DNA of 64,000 nucleotides from JAZGGS01 sp963764825 (GCA_963764825.1 CAVXUA010000003.1:496001-560000), one strand, 5' to 3'. Positions 1-10,614 are shown, counted from the first letter of the stretch. Notes: generated from the letters alone by a model not told the origin. A program made the numbers and translations.

Positions 1-2
1 TG

Positions 3-170
3 ACAAAGATTACAGAACTTGGTGGTAAAGTTACCTCCAGTGTTACAAATAAAACTGATTATCTTATTGCCGGTGAAAAGGCAGGTTCAAAATTTACAAA
101 GGCAAAGTCGCTTGGAATTAAAATCTTAAGTGAAACAGATTTTATTGAATTATTAAATGAAGCCGAAAAA
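3..170 (+). CDS. ligA: NAD-dependent DNA ligase LigA, C-terminal BRCT domain (5' partial)
   Basis: This is the last ~56 residues of a protein whose start lies before the window. The readable part, ELGGKV...KTDYLIAGEKAGSK...AKSLGIKIL...DFIELL, is the BRCT domain that closes bacterial NAD-dependent DNA ligase, which seals nicks in replication and repair. The reading frame runs without a stop into the next gene at position 171. One A fewer in the A6 run at 166-171 would give a TGA stop overlapping the next ATG, a normal ATGA junction, so the apparent fusion is most likely an indel error. The family call rests on the BRCT domain alone. Confidence 0.75.
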
Positions 171-703
171 ATGATTACTCCTTTAAAAGAAAAGGCAGCT
201 AAATTTATTATAAACCAGAAACTGAAGGAGCATAAGTTCAGTGAACTGGAATTCTCCAGGATTTTTAAAAGTTCATACTCATACCTTGTATTAATGCCTA
301 AAGATGAAAGAGATTTCAGGCATGCAGTTGAGGTTTTAAATTTTTTAAAAGAATCGAAAAAAAATGTTACTGCAATGACCGACGATTTCAGGGTTAGTCT
401 TCTGCCCACTGCATTTAAAGTAAGTGCAGTTGGACATGGAATTAATGATAAGACAAAACTGGAATTACCAACTAAAAAGTTTTTAAACCAGCTTAGGAAA
501 GAATGCAATTTGATGTTGTGATTGATACTAACAGGCACGAAGTAGTGTTTTATAACTTTATAGCTAATGTTATTAATTCTCCTGTGCGGATTGGTTTTTC
601 CGGGAAAAATGCTGATAAGTATTTTAATCTGCAGATTGCAAATAATAAAAACGAACCTGAAATTTCTTATCAGAATTTATTAAATTGTTTAAAAATGTTT
701 TAA
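171..703 (+). CDS. GT9 (heptosyltransferase)-like protein, frameshifted
   Basis: Two overlapping frames (171-521 and 503-703) join into one protein of about 177 residues. The second half carries FDVVIDTNRHEVVFY, then IANVINSPVRIGFSGKNADK, which resembles the N-terminal Rossmann half of GT9 ADP-heptose glycosyltransferases. The break is near 495-502, where one extra A in the AAAG run would restore a single frame. The protein is about half the length of a full GT9 enzyme, so the C-terminal nucleotide-sugar half is absent. It could be a short, non-catalytic relative. Function is not established, and the family link comes from reading motifs by eye. Confidence 0.4.
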
Positions 704-712
704 GGTATTTAA

Positions 713-1064
713 ATGAATTTTGAAATAAAAAAGGAAGATGATATTACAATCTTCAAATTAAATGAAGAACGGCTTGATACCAGCATCTCGGGGCTTCTTA
801 AAGGAGAGTTTACTCTTCTGTTAAAAGTAGAAGGTGCCAGTAAATTTATTTTTGATTTAAGTGAATGTTAAAAGCTGCGACAGCTCCGGCTTAAGCGCTA
901 TACTTGTTGCTAACAGAATTCTTAATACCAATAATGGGCATATGAGATTAGCTGCACCATCCGAAAAAGTTTATTCATTAATAAAAATTACACAACTGGA
1001 TCGTGTGTTGCCTGTTTGCGATACCGTTGCCGAAGCATTTGATGAATTAAAAAAAATCAATTGA
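713..1064 (+). CDS. STAS-domain anti-sigma factor antagonist, frameshifted
   Basis: The ATG at 713 opens a frame reading MNFEIKKEDDITIFKLNEER, which stops early at 872. The downstream frame continues VKSCDSSGLSAILVANR, the conserved STAS phosphorylation loop of SpoIIAA/RsbV-type antagonists. Removing one T near 868 rejoins the two into about 116 residues, the normal STAS length. The family binds an anti-sigma kinase and is switched off by phosphorylation of the loop serine (the DSSG motif here). No cognate kinase or sigma factor is seen nearby. A strong terminator follows. Confidence 0.7.
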
Positions 1065-1096
1065 ATTTTCATTTAAAATTTTTTTTAATGCATAAT

Positions 1097-1128
1097 AAGC
1101 ATCCGATAACTAAAAAGGATGCTTTTTT
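1097..1128 (+). terminator. Rho-independent terminator after the STAS gene
   Basis: AAGCATCC at 1097-1104 pairs with GGATGCTT at 1117-1124 across a 12-base loop and runs into six Ts. It ends transcription of the ligA/STAS side before the symporter gene. Confidence 0.8.
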
Positions 1129-1188
1129 ATTATACAACATAAATTGCTCGTTACTTTTAATAACTGAGTTAGAAAACACCTTCAGAAT

Positions 1189-2640
1189 TTGGAAACCCGC
1201 ATACTTGATTATATAATTATCATCACTTACCTGGTTGGAATTGCTATTTGGGGTATAGTTTCAGGAGGTAAACAAAGAACTGCTAAAGATTATTTTTTAG
1301 GAGCAGAGAAAATTCCATGGTGGGCAGTTTGTTTTTCTATAGTTGCCGCAGAAACCAGCACGCTTACTTTCATTTCCATTCCTGGACTTGCTTACTTAAC
1401 TAATCTTAATTTTTTACAGGTTGCTTTAGGATTTTTATTAGGAAGAATAGTTGTCGCACGACTTTTCCTGCCTGCTTATTTTAAAGGCGAGTTAAAAACC
1501 GCATACACATTTCTTGAAATCAGGTTTGGAGGAAAAACAAGATCCTTTGCCTCGATAGTTTTTTTACTTACAAGAACAGCCGCAGATGGGGTTCGATTAT
1601 TTGCAACAGCCATACCACTTTATCTTATCCTAAAAATTGATCCGGTTATAGCTATAATTATAATTGCGATGGTTTCACTTGTTTATACTTACACCGGCGG
1701 ATTAAAAGGAGTAATTTGGGTAGATGTTATTCAAATGTTTATTTATATCGGTGGTGCAGCCCTGGCAGGTTTCTTTCTTCTTAATTCATTGCCTGATGGA
1801 TTAGCAACTGTAATTAATTCTGCAGCAGCGGATAATAAATTTTCAATTATTAATCTTGGCTTCGATAAAAACATTATTGAATTTTTTAGTGAGCCCTACA
1901 CATTATTTGCAGGATTAGTTGGCGGAGCATTTTTATCTATGGCGTCTCACGGAACAGATCAACTAATTGTGCAGCGATTATTGGCAACAAAAGATCTTAA
2001 AAGTGCACGCAAAGCAGTTATTGGCAGTGGTGTGATTGTGGTTTTCCAGTTTGCATTATTTCTTATAATTGGGGTTATGCTTTTTGCTTACTACGGTAAA
2101 ATGGATATTAAATCTGATGAAATTTTTCCCATGTTTATTATTGATGTACTGCCGCCCGGTGTTTCGGGAATTATTATTGCAGGATTATTTGCTGCTGCAA
2201 TGTCTACCCTTGCCGGTTCAATGAGTGCACTCTCTTCTTCTTCAATGATGGATTTATATACTCCGCTTTCCGGCAAAGTTTTAAGTGAAGAGAAAAAACT
2301 AAAAATCTCCCGTTTATTAACTATACTTTGGGCAGGTTTGTTAGTACTCTCTGCCCTAATTTTTATGGGAAGCTCCCGCGCAGTGGTGGAAGTTGCACTT
2401 AGCATTGCATCTTTTACTTACGGAGGATTGTTAGGTGTGTTTCTTTTAGGAATATTAATCACCAAAGCAAAACAAGAGGATGCCATTGCCGGTTTTGTTG
2501 CAGGGATTTTGGTTATGGTAACTGTAATTACACTTAATTTATTTGTTTGGACCTGGTTTACGTTGATAGGTGTTATAGCTACAATTTTTGTAGGCACATT
2601 ATTATCTTCACTTGTTGATTCAGATAAAAATAAATCATAA
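1189..2640 (+). CDS. Sodium:solute symporter (SSS family)
   Basis: This 483-residue membrane protein has about 13 hydrophobic segments. Its N-terminal region, DYIIIITYLVGIAIWG then KDYFLGAEKIPWWAVCFS, is typical of the SSS family (TC 2.A.21), which imports sugars, amino acids or vitamins with Na+. The motif TYTGGLKGVIWVDVIQ and the later AGLFAAAMSTLAGSMSAL are also standard for the family. The start is a TTG at 1189: an in-frame stop lies 22 bases upstream and no ATG is available. The substrate cannot be told from sequence. A second SSS gene lies at 3817. Confidence 0.85.
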   Translation: METRILDYIIIITYLVGIAIWGIVSGGKQRTAKDYFLGAEKIPWWAVCFSIVAAETSTLTFISIPGLAYLTNLNFLQVALGFLLGRIVVARLFLPAYFKGELKTAYTFLEIRFGGKTRSFASIVFLLTRTAADGVRLFATAIPLYLILKIDPVIAIIIIAMVSLVYTYTGGLKGVIWVDVIQMFIYIGGAALAGFFLLNSLPDGLATVINSAAADNKFSIINLGFDKNIIEFFSEPYTLFAGLVGGAFLSMASHGTDQLIVQRLLATKDLKSARKAVIGSGVIVVFQFALFLIIGVMLFAYYGKMDIKSDEIFPMFIIDVLPPGVSGIIIAGLFAAAMSTLAGSMSALSSSSMMDLYTPLSGKVLSEEKKLKISRLLTILWAGLLVLSALIFMGSSRAVVEVALSIASFTYGGLLGVFLLGILITKAKQEDAIAGFVAGILVMVTVITLNLFVWTWFTLIGVIATIFVGTLLSSLVDSDKNKS

Positions 2641-2695
2641 CGAATAATAATTTATAAGTGGATTGTTAATTCAGTAAAAATAGTTACTAATAATT

Positions 2696-3592
2696 TTAAG
2701 TACTGCTCCCTCCCTCTGAACAATATTTTCTTATGTAATGATATGAATCGAGATGACCTTTGTTCATTGCCGCTTTTAAATCAGAACAGCATCCTTCGCG
2801 GTCACCTAAATATTCTTTAGCCATAGCTCTATCAAAATAAGCCTCGGCAAAGAGCGGATTTAGATTCAACAGCGACTGAAAAATTCTCAATTGCACCATT
2901 ATAGTCCTGGGTTTTACTCTTTACCAACCCTATATAGTAAAAAGCCAGCGGATAATCTGGGACAGATTTAACATAGCTGGAAAAATCTTGCAGAGCTGCC
3001 GAGTATTCTTTTATATGATACCGTGCAACCCCACGGTAGAAAAGGGCATTAACATCATCAAGATTTGCGCTAATTGCGCTTGTAAAATCACCAACCGCAC
3101 TTTCATAATTATCAAGTTTACATTTTACCAGTGCCCTGCAATACAAAGTTACTGCGTCATCTTTTTTAATATCCAAAGCCTTACTGAATTCAGTAAGAGA
3201 ATTTCTGAAATCATTCTCCTTCGCTCTTGAAATAGCGCTGCTGAATGCAAGTTTAAATTTATCGCCTGCTGGAATCAGGAATCTTTCCAAATGTTAAAAG
3301 TTCTTCCAGGTAATCTTTGGGTGGGAAAGTGTAAACCGGCGTTGTGTTGGATTTTATTTCTTTTTCAGCCGCTTCTTCAGTTTCAGAATCATTTCCAAAT
3401 CATTCCAAATCAATTTCTGAATCTAGCAACAATCTTGGTCTTATGTTTACTTTCCTCGTCTATTTTGCGCTCAAGCTCAATTCTCTCTTTATAAGTAAGT
3501 TTTGGTTTAAACTCTTTGCTGCTGCTTTTAACCAGATATATAATCAGCACTGCTGCTGCTATAACAAACAGTATTATAAGCGTGATTGACAT
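2696..3592 (-). CDS. Membrane-anchored tetratricopeptide-repeat protein, multiply frameshifted
   Basis: Reading right to left, an ATG at 3592 with an AGGTG ribosome site begins MSITLIILFVIAAAVLIIYL, a single membrane anchor, then a charged linker. At least three breaks follow, near 3420 (with a TGA just beyond), near 3290 and near 2880. After them comes a run of about five TPR units (for example AVTLYCRALVKCKLDNYESA, ALFYRGVARYHIKEYSAAL, AEAYFDRAMAKEYLGDREGC). The reconstructed protein is about 295 residues. TPR arrays bind protein partners, but no partner is evident. The repeat periodicity survives every break, which favours sequence errors over real decay. Confidence 0.6.
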
Positions 3593-3816
3593 AACGCACC
3601 TGCTGGTATAGTTGATTAAAATTCTAATAAAACTCACTGGAATATGAAATTTTCCTTTTAGTAACTAAAAACTAATAAATTTTTTTTATTTTTTCTCTAT
3701 CATTTTAAAATAAAGATGAAAATTTCAGTAATTCAAACTTGTAACTTTTTTAAGATGAAATAAAAAACTTTACTGAATTTAATTGTTCTAAAAAATAATA
3801 AAACGAAAGAACTAAC

Positions 3817-5565
3817 CTGGAATTTGTAGATTATTTAATAATAGCAGTCTATTTAGTAATTTCTGTTTCAATTGCACTCTATTATTCAAAGCGTGCTGGT
3901 AAAGATACAAACGAGTTTTTCCTATCAGGCAGGAATCTTCCCTGGTACCTGGCAGGCATTTCGATGGTGGCAACTACCTTTGCAGCAGATACACCCCTTG
4001 CGGTTACGGAATTAGTCGCTAAAAACGGAATTGCAGGCAACTGGCTCTGGTGGAATTTTGCCTTTGGCGGTATCCTTACCGTTTTCTTCTTTGCCCGGTT
4101 ATGGAGAAGAGCCGGAATAGTTACCGAGGTTGAGTTTGCAGAGTTGCGCTATTCAGGTAAGCCCGCACGTTTCTTAAGAGGTTTTCGTGCATTGTACCTT
4201 GGTCTGTTTATGAATGTTATTATTATGGGCTGGGTAAACAAAGCGATGGCTTCCATACTTACCGGTTTATTTGGAATTCCTGAATCCCAGGTTTACTTTT
4301 TTGTTTTTGCTTGTATGCTTTTCGTTGCTTTTTATTCTGCACTTTCCGGTTTGTGGGGTGTAGTAATTACAGATGCTTTCCAGTTTGTAATTGCAATGAC
4401 CGGCTGTATTATACTTGCTATCCTGGTAGTAAATTCTCCGGATGTTGGTGGAATTAGCGGAATGCAGGAGAAACTACCCGAGTATGTGTTCAATTTTTTC
4501 CCAACCATTTCTGATGTTGGATCAATGGGTGGTGCATTTGCATTAACTGTAGCATCTTTTCTTGCCTATGTAGGAATTATCTGGTGGGCTTCCTGGTATC
4601 CGGGTGCAGAGCCCGGAGGTGGCGGTTATGTTGCACAAAGAATGATGTCTGCCAAAGATGAAAAGCATTCACTTTTCGCTACTTTATTTTTCCAGATAGC
4701 TCATTATGCAATTCGCCCCTGGCCCTGGATAATAGTTGCACTTTGTACTTTAATACTTTACCCGGAATTGAGTGGTGAGGAAAAAGGAATGGGATATATC
4801 TATGCGATAAGAGATTATCTTCCTGCCGGTTTAAAAGGTTTACTGGTTGCAGCTTTTTTTGCCGCTTATATGAGTACCATTGCTACCCAGTTAAATTGGG
4901 GGGCTTCATATCTTATTAACGATTATTACAGACGGTTTTTAATCAAAGATAAAGATGAAAAACATTACGTAAAATCCTCCCGCATTGCCACAATGCTTTT
5001 AATGATCATCTCTGTAATCGTTACACTTTTAATTACAAGAATATCCGGTGCATGGGAATTTATAATAGAATGCGGTGCCGGTGTAGGTTTGGTGCTTATT
5101 TTAAGATGGTTCTGGTGGAGAATAAATGCATGGTCAGAAATATCTGCAATGATAACCCCGTTTATCATCTACCCAATTATTTCTAATCTTGGTGTTAAGT
5201 TTCCAGATACACTTCTGATCCTTGTTCCATCTACCAGTATTGTTTGGTTAGTGGTTACATTTTTAACTTCTCCAACAGATGAAGCAGTGCTTTTCTCTTT
5301 TTATAAAAAAATTCATCCGGGCGGATTTCTCTGGAAGAAGATTTCTTCCAAGTTACCTGGCGTTAAAAGCGATAGTAGTTTTTTGCGGATGTTTATTAAC
5401 TGGTTATTTGGAGTTCTGTTGGTTTATTCTATATTATTCGGCACGGGTAAATTAATATTTGGTTACTATCTGGAATTTTTCATTTATCTGTTAGTAGCCA
5501 TTGTTTCTGTTTTTATCATTTACAGAAACCTTAGTTCAATTGGGTGGAAATCTGTTGTGGAATAA
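3817..5565 (+). CDS. Sodium:solute symporter (SSS family), CTG start likely
   Basis: The open frame begins after stops at 3796-3801 and encodes LEFVDYLIIAVYLVISVSIA, the first membrane segment, then TNEFFLSGRNLPWYLAGISM. The ATG at 3964 falls after this segment, so it is too late to be the real start. The only plausible initiator is CTG at 3817, unless a base is miscalled. The product is about 582 residues with some 13 membrane segments. The motif GGGGYVAQRMMSAKDEKHS marks a large SSS subgroup. The substrate is unknown. The HAD gene follows after six bases, suggesting co-transcription. Confidence 0.8.
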   Translation: MEFVDYLIIAVYLVISVSIALYYSKRAGKDTNEFFLSGRNLPWYLAGISMVATTFAADTPLAVTELVAKNGIAGNWLWWNFAFGGILTVFFFARLWRRAGIVTEVEFAELRYSGKPARFLRGFRALYLGLFMNVIIMGWVNKAMASILTGLFGIPESQVYFFVFACMLFVAFYSALSGLWGVVITDAFQFVIAMTGCIILAILVVNSPDVGGISGMQEKLPEYVFNFFPTISDVGSMGGAFALTVASFLAYVGIIWWASWYPGAEPGGGGYVAQRMMSAKDEKHSLFATLFFQIAHYAIRPWPWIIVALCTLILYPELSGEEKGMGYIYAIRDYLPAGLKGLLVAAFFAAYMSTIATQLNWGASYLINDYYRRFLIKDKDEKHYVKSSRIATMLLMIISVIVTLLITRISGAWEFIIECGAGVGLVLILRWFWWRINAWSEISAMITPFIIYPIISNLGVKFPDTLLILVPSTSIVWLVVTFLTSPTDEAVLFSFYKKIHPGGFLWKKISSKLPGVKSDSSFLRMFINWLFGVLLVYSILFGTGKLIFGYYLEFFIYLLVAIVSVFIIYRNLSSIGWKSVVE

Positions 5566-5571
5566 TCCTAT

Positions 5572-6421
5572 ATGAATAATACTGAAAGACTAAAAAATAT
5601 AAAAATAATTGTTTCTGATCTTGATGGAACATTGCTTTCTGACAGCGGTGCCATTGGAATAGAAACAAAACAACTTATAAACCAGTTGCAGGATTGCGGT
5701 ATTATCTTTGCGCTTGCCACCGGGCGGCTTCATTCTGCTGTTACAAGTATTGCAGAGGAGTTATCAATAAAATCGCCTATAATATCTTTAGACGGAAGCA
5801 TGATAAGAAGCATAGCGGATGGGTCAAGGATTTATGAATCATTTGTAAAAAAAAGCATGTTAAAAGAGCGCTTCAAGTTTGCCGAAGAACAGCTTTTAAA
5901 CATCGTGCTCTGCCACGATGAAGCAATTTATTATACAGATAGAAATTCAAATATGCCGGTGCTATCTCGATAAATACGGCGCAAAGTACAAAGAGGTAAC
6001 TTCTTATGATAATTATATTGACAGAACCCTTGAAGTGGTTTTGTTCAGCGATGCTGCAAATTCTATGAGATATGTGAGAGACAGGTTTTTATTTCCGTTT
6101 TCCATTGGCAGCAATATTTCATTTTATAAATCACACCGACATCCTAGTATTAGTTTTCTTGAAATTAGAAGATCTGGCTCTACTAAAGGGAAGGGTTTGG
6201 AAAGATTGTTAAAGCATCATAAAATAAAACCAACCAATGCAGCAGTATTAGGAGATTGGTATAACGATATAAGTTTATTCGAAACAGATGCCTTTAAAGT
6301 AGCAGTAGCCAATGCAATACCGGAAATTAAAAGAATGGCTGATATGGTAACATCTAAAAGTAATAACGATGAAGGTGCCGCTAAATTTTTTAAGAAAGTT
6401 TTAAAAGCAAAAAAGGATTAA
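5572..6421 (+). CDS. Cof-type HAD-superfamily phosphatase, frameshifted
   Basis: The N-terminal half contains the nucleophile motif VSDLDGTLL (D16, D18) and ATGR. The second half has KGKGLERLLKHH and LGDWYNDISLF, the C-terminal HAD motif that binds Mg2+. A stop at 5971 separates them; deleting one T near 5965 rejoins LPVL to LDKYGAKY. The repaired length of about 282 residues fits Cof/YbiV-type sugar-phosphate phosphatases. The gene sits between a symporter and the pgpH-like gene with very short gaps, so it is probably in one operon. The true substrate is unknown. Confidence 0.75.
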
Positions 6422-6424
6422 CAA

Positions 6425-8632
6425 ATGACAGACTCTGATAAAACGGGTAAGCGAAAAGGTGCTTTGCTGAAGGTAGTAATGGGAATTATTACGGTCATTG
6501 TTATAACTATTATGTTTCCCAAAGGTGAATCTTTAGAATATGAAATTTCCGAAGGAACAATTTGGCTTTATGATGATTTAATTGCACCGTTCAGTTTTCC
6601 CATAAAAAAGAGTGAAGAGATTTACAAAGCAGAAATAAGAGAAGCTGAAGGAAAAGTATTTCCAAGATCTTTAAACTTGACTGAAATTTCAGGCAAAGCG
6701 GTGGATTCGATTAAGAACTACAGCAACTATCTTATTCAAACATTGGATCAAGCTGCTGAATCGGATACTACACCTATTTTTAATCCTACATTTTTATCTT
6801 CCGAATCATACGCCAGGTTTAAAAATCTTCGCATACAGGAAAGAAATCTTGTTCAGGGAAATAACCCGGCTTTAAGAACTCTATTTAAACAGGCAGAAAT
6901 GATTCTTAGCAGTATTTATAGCAAAGGAATCCTTAGTATAGATTCAAACTTGCCTTTTAAAGATAGCATTGCTGTAAGAACCGGTTACATGGACAAGATT
7001 GAATCAACTGGAAATTACATCTTCTTTGATAATGCAAAGAACAATGTTTCGCGCGAAATAAATAAACTTAACTATCCTGAAGATATTGATAATGCACTCA
7101 TTGAGTACACAATTTATTTTCTTTCTCCCAATCTTCAGTACAGTGCCGAATTAACCGATGAAGAAATTGAACAGGCAAAGAGTAATATTTCTAAGTATAC
7201 GGATATTGTTAATGAGAATGAGAGGATAATTGCCAAACATGAACGGATCAGCAAGGAAACAAAACTAAAAATAGAATCATATAAAGAAGCAAAAGGTGAA
7301 GCCATTGGGGAAGAAGGATTAATACTTCAGGGAGTTGGAAAATTTATCCATATAGCTTTATTGATTTCTTTACTTGTTGTGTACCTCTACCTATTTAGAA
7401 AACGAATATTTTATGATAACCAGAAATTGCTGCTGATATCTATGCTGATCGTGTTCGTTTCCTTTATGACATTTCTTGTGAACCAGGTAAGTGTGCCTGC
7501 GCCAGTGCAGTTTCTTATTTTTATTCCTGCTGCATCTATGCTGCTTACAATAATGTTCGATTCGCGGGTTGGATTTTATACAACCGTAATTCTTACTTTA
7601 GTTACCGGTGCACTTAGGGGAAATGATTACACATTTATGGCGATGAATTTTATTGCGGGCGGAGTTGCTGTTTACACTGTTAGAGATATTAAAAACCGTT
7701 CACAAATTTTCCGGTCATTCCTTTTTATTCTGCTTGCTTACTTTCTTACAATCCTTGCATTTGGTTTGGAAAGGTTTGCCCCGTGGAATGTGATGCTGAT
7801 TGAATTTGCCTTTGCAGCTTCAAATGCTTTGATAAGTCCTGTTCTTACTTATGGATTGTTAATATTTTTTGAAAAGTTGTTTAAGATTACAACAGACCTT
7901 ACATTATTGGAATTATCAAACTTCGATCGCCCGCTACTTAAAGATCTTGCAAGAAAAGCACCGGGCACATTTAATCATTCTATGACCATAGGCACTATAG
8001 CAGAAGCTGCTGCAGAAAAAATTAAAGCAAATCCCCTGCTGGCAAGAGTTGGTGCATATTACCACGATATTGGAAAAACTATTACACCGCAAAATTTTGT
8101 AGAGAACCAGCTCGATAATAGTAACATTCACGAAAATCTAAAACCTGAGCAAAGTGTAAACCTGATAAAGAGCCATGTTCAGGAAGGTATTAACCTTGCT
8201 ATCGAAAGTGGATTACCGCGTGAAATAATCGATTTTATACCTATGCATCATGGTACATCTATAATGTCTTATTTTTATGAAAAGGCAAAAGAACGGGATG
8301 GCGAAGATGAGGTGGATGAAAAAGATTTTAGGTACCCGGGTCCAAAACCGAACTCAAAAGAAACTGCTATAATTATGCTGGCTGACGGCTGCGAATCTGC
8401 AGTAAGATCTATTGATGAACCTAACCCCGCAAAGGTTGAAAATGTAATTGCTAACATTTTTAAATCAAGGATTAATGACAAACAGCTTGATGAATCTCCA
8501 ATAACATTTGCAGATCTAACTAAGATGAAGGAAGCATTTGTTAGCATATTACTCGGTCAGCATCACCGCAGGATAAAGTACCCGAACCAGGATGAAGTCG
8601 AAAAAGGAGCGAAAGAAGAAAAATCTGAGTAA
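6425..8632 (+). CDS. pgpH: PgpH-type 7TM HD-domain phosphodiesterase
   Basis: This 735-residue protein has an N-terminal membrane segment (about 14-32) and a large extracytoplasmic domain to about residue 300. A cluster of about seven membrane segments follows, then a cytoplasmic HD domain. The HD motif is visible as FNHSMTIGTIAEAAAEKI, YHDIGKT (H547, D548) and MHHGT. This is the architecture of PgpH, which hydrolyses the second messenger cyclic-di-AMP. No di-adenylate cyclase is in the window. The stop codon overlaps the ATG of the recombinase gene by one base, so the two are translationally coupled. Confidence 0.88.
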   Translation: MTDSDKTGKRKGALLKVVMGIITVIVITIMFPKGESLEYEISEGTIWLYDDLIAPFSFPIKKSEEIYKAEIREAEGKVFPRSLNLTEISGKAVDSIKNYSNYLIQTLDQAAESDTTPIFNPTFLSSESYARFKNLRIQERNLVQGNNPALRTLFKQAEMILSSIYSKGILSIDSNLPFKDSIAVRTGYMDKIESTGNYIFFDNAKNNVSREINKLNYPEDIDNALIEYTIYFLSPNLQYSAELTDEEIEQAKSNISKYTDIVNENERIIAKHERISKETKLKIESYKEAKGEAIGEEGLILQGVGKFIHIALLISLLVVYLYLFRKRIFYDNQKLLLISMLIVFVSFMTFLVNQVSVPAPVQFLIFIPAASMLLTIMFDSRVGFYTTVILTLVTGALRGNDYTFMAMNFIAGGVAVYTVRDIKNRSQIFRSFLFILLAYFLTILAFGLERFAPWNVMLIEFAFAASNALISPVLTYGLLIFFEKLFKITTDLTLLELSNFDRPLLKDLARKAPGTFNHSMTIGTIAEAAAEKIKANPLLARVGAYYHDIGKTITPQNFVENQLDNSNIHENLKPEQSVNLIKSHVQEGINLAIESGLPREIIDFIPMHHGTSIMSYFYEKAKERDGEDEVDEKDFRYPGPKPNSKETAIIMLADGCESAVRSIDEPNPAKVENVIANIFKSRINDKQLDESPITFADLTKMKEAFVSILLGQHHRRIKYPNQDEVEKGAKEEKSE

Positions 8633-9522
8633 TGGAAATATTTCTGAAAGAATACTTAACTACTCTTAAACTTGAAAGAAATTTATCGGGTAACACGGTC
8701 TCATCATATAAAAATGATATTTCATCTCTGCTAAGTTACCTGGAAACACTTGGCGTCACCGATCCTTCCCAGGTAAATAAAAAAGATTTAAACTCATTTT
8801 TCTCATCTCTTAATAAAACCGGGTTAAGCAGCAATTCTGCAGCAAGGTATTACTCTTCAATTAAAGGTTTTTTCAGGTATCTCTTTATACAAAATTACAT
8901 TAAAGAGAATCCGATGGAGAGAGTTTCTTCTCCAAAACTTAAAAAAGGTTTGCCGCTGGTTCTTTCGGTTACAGAAGTGGATTCCATTTTAGCAAGACCT
9001 GATACTTCAAACGTGCTTGGATTACGCGATAAAGCTTTGCTCGAATTGCTTTATGCTTGTGGTGTTCGCGTTTCGGAACTACTTGGCTTAAAAGTTTCAG
9101 ATCTTTTTTTTAATGAAGAAATGATTAGAGTGTTCGGTAAGGGGTCTAAAGAAAGGTTGGTTCCGGTAGGAAGATCAGCGGTAAAGTGGGTAAAAGAATA
9201 TTTAATTAAAAGCAGACCGATGCTGGAGAAAAAACATAAAAGTGAAAATTTTCTTTTCCTCAACCAAAGAGGAACAAAGCTTTCCAGGATGGGCATCTGG
9301 AAAATTGTTGATAAATATGTTAAAGATGCTGGAATAAAAAAGGAAGTTCATCCTCATACTTTCCGGCATTCATTTGCAACTCATTTGCTGGAAGGTGGAG
9401 CTGATCTGCGTGCTGTTCAGGAGATGCTTGGACATGCTGATATCTCAACAACACAAATTTATACTCATATTGACAGGGAATATATAAAACAAATGCATAA
9501 AGATTTTCATCCGCGCGGTTGA
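8632..9522 (+). CDS. xerD: XerD-like tyrosine recombinase
   Basis: The protein has 296 residues: an N-terminal SAM-like DNA-binding domain (1-90) and a C-terminal catalytic domain. All catalytic residues are present: R146 (GVRVSELL), K170 (GKGSKER), H242 and R245 (HTFRHSF), H268 (GHADIS) and Y277 (QIYTH). EGGADLRAVQEMLGH and the HPRG ending are more like XerD than XerC. It probably resolves chromosome dimers at dif. Its overlap with pgpH and the absence of phage or integron genes argue for a housekeeping role. Confidence 0.88.
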   Translation: MEIFLKEYLTTLKLERNLSGNTVSSYKNDISSLLSYLETLGVTDPSQVNKKDLNSFFSSLNKTGLSSNSAARYYSSIKGFFRYLFIQNYIKENPMERVSSPKLKKGLPLVLSVTEVDSILARPDTSNVLGLRDKALLELLYACGVRVSELLGLKVSDLFFNEEMIRVFGKGSKERLVPVGRSAVKWVKEYLIKSRPMLEKKHKSENFLFLNQRGTKLSRMGIWKIVDKYVKDAGIKKEVHPHTFRHSFATHLLEGGADLRAVQEMLGHADISTTQIYTHIDREYIKQMHKDFHPRG

Positions 9523-9596
9523 GATTATCGTTATAAGTATATTGTTTGCATTTAGCTAATTTTAATTTAATTATAACCTGTAAAGCTTTTATTAAA

Positions 9597-10614
9597 ATGC
9601 AGAACAAAATAAAAATAAGTTGCCTTGTACTTTTTATATTACTCTTCTTACAATAAGCTGCAACAACAAGCATAATAATAATGTAGAAGAACAGATTGAT
9701 TCAACTGAAGGTGCGTGATACAATATCAATTGAAAAGCGAAATTATTTTTTATTTGTTGGAATTATCACGGTAAGCCAGGTGTTTTCAATTATAATATCC
9801 AGGAACATAAATATAAACCTCTGTTTGCAGTTCAGAAAGAATCCGTAATAAGTTTAAACTACAGCAGGGATCTAAATTCGGTTTTCTTTTTAACTGCCCG
9901 AAAATCAGGCACACGCGGCGGATTACCCTTTGTTAATAAAATTAAATTTTACCGGATAAATCCAAAAATTTAGCCGTTGAAATGATTGAAGATCTTGGAA
10001 ACGGCAGCCAGCTTCTTGCACAATGGAATGATGATGGGAACTACGAGATCATTATTACTTCAATCGATAGAACCATATCCAGCTACTTTAATGTTGATAA
10101 AAAGGTTTACAATACTTTCGGAAGATTGATTGATGAAAAAACTGAAACTTATGATATAATTAAAGATGGATATCCCTCGTTAATCCCTAATCGGAGTCCA
10201 ACCATATCACCTTCAGGAAAAAACGGAATTGCTGTGGAAGGGGATTCAATTTTTCTAAAGACTGCAGGCGAAGATAACATGCAGTTTATAACTCAAGCTA
10301 ACCATGAAATTAATAAGCTAAGCTGGAGTAATGATGAAGAATATTTAATCTTCTCAACCATCACCCCGGATAGTGAATCTGTAAACATGCAAAAGAAATC
10401 CGAACTTTTTGTTTATTCTATTAATGGCGATTCATTAGTCTCCAAATGGGAAGGAACAGGCGCAAAAAACTATATTACTTTTAACAACCTGCTTGTTTTT
10501 GATGATGGATTAAATTATCAAAGCTATATCAATATTTATAATTACAAACTGAATGAACTTGTTGCAACTGTAAGAATAAGAGGCGGCTGTGGAATTGTTA
10601 ATATTCCGCGGTAA
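9597..10614 (+). CDS. Secreted lipoprotein with propeller-like repeats, multiply frameshifted
   Basis: Starting at ATG 9597, a signal peptide (MQNKIKISCLVLFIL) is followed in a shifted frame by the lipobox LTISC. The remainder is spread over several frames, with breaks near 9655, 9715, 9760 and 9970. The last, 9982-10614, is intact for 210 residues. The readable parts include NYSRDLNSVFFLTARKSGT, SPTISPSGKNGIAV and KLSWSNDEEYLIFST, which look like blades of a TolB/WD40-type propeller. At least four indels in 1 kb is the highest density here, so genuine decay cannot be excluded. Function is unknown. Confidence 0.5.

Noticed and set aside
3..521. A fusion of DNA ligase with a GT9-like protein
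   Set aside because: The only link is an A6 run; with one A fewer a TGA stop overlaps the next ATG, a very common gene junction. No biological reason for such a fusion is known.
8632..9522. Prophage or integron based on the tyrosine recombinase
   Set aside because: The gene overlaps pgpH, is XerD-like in sequence, and no phage, cassette or attachment-site signals surround it.
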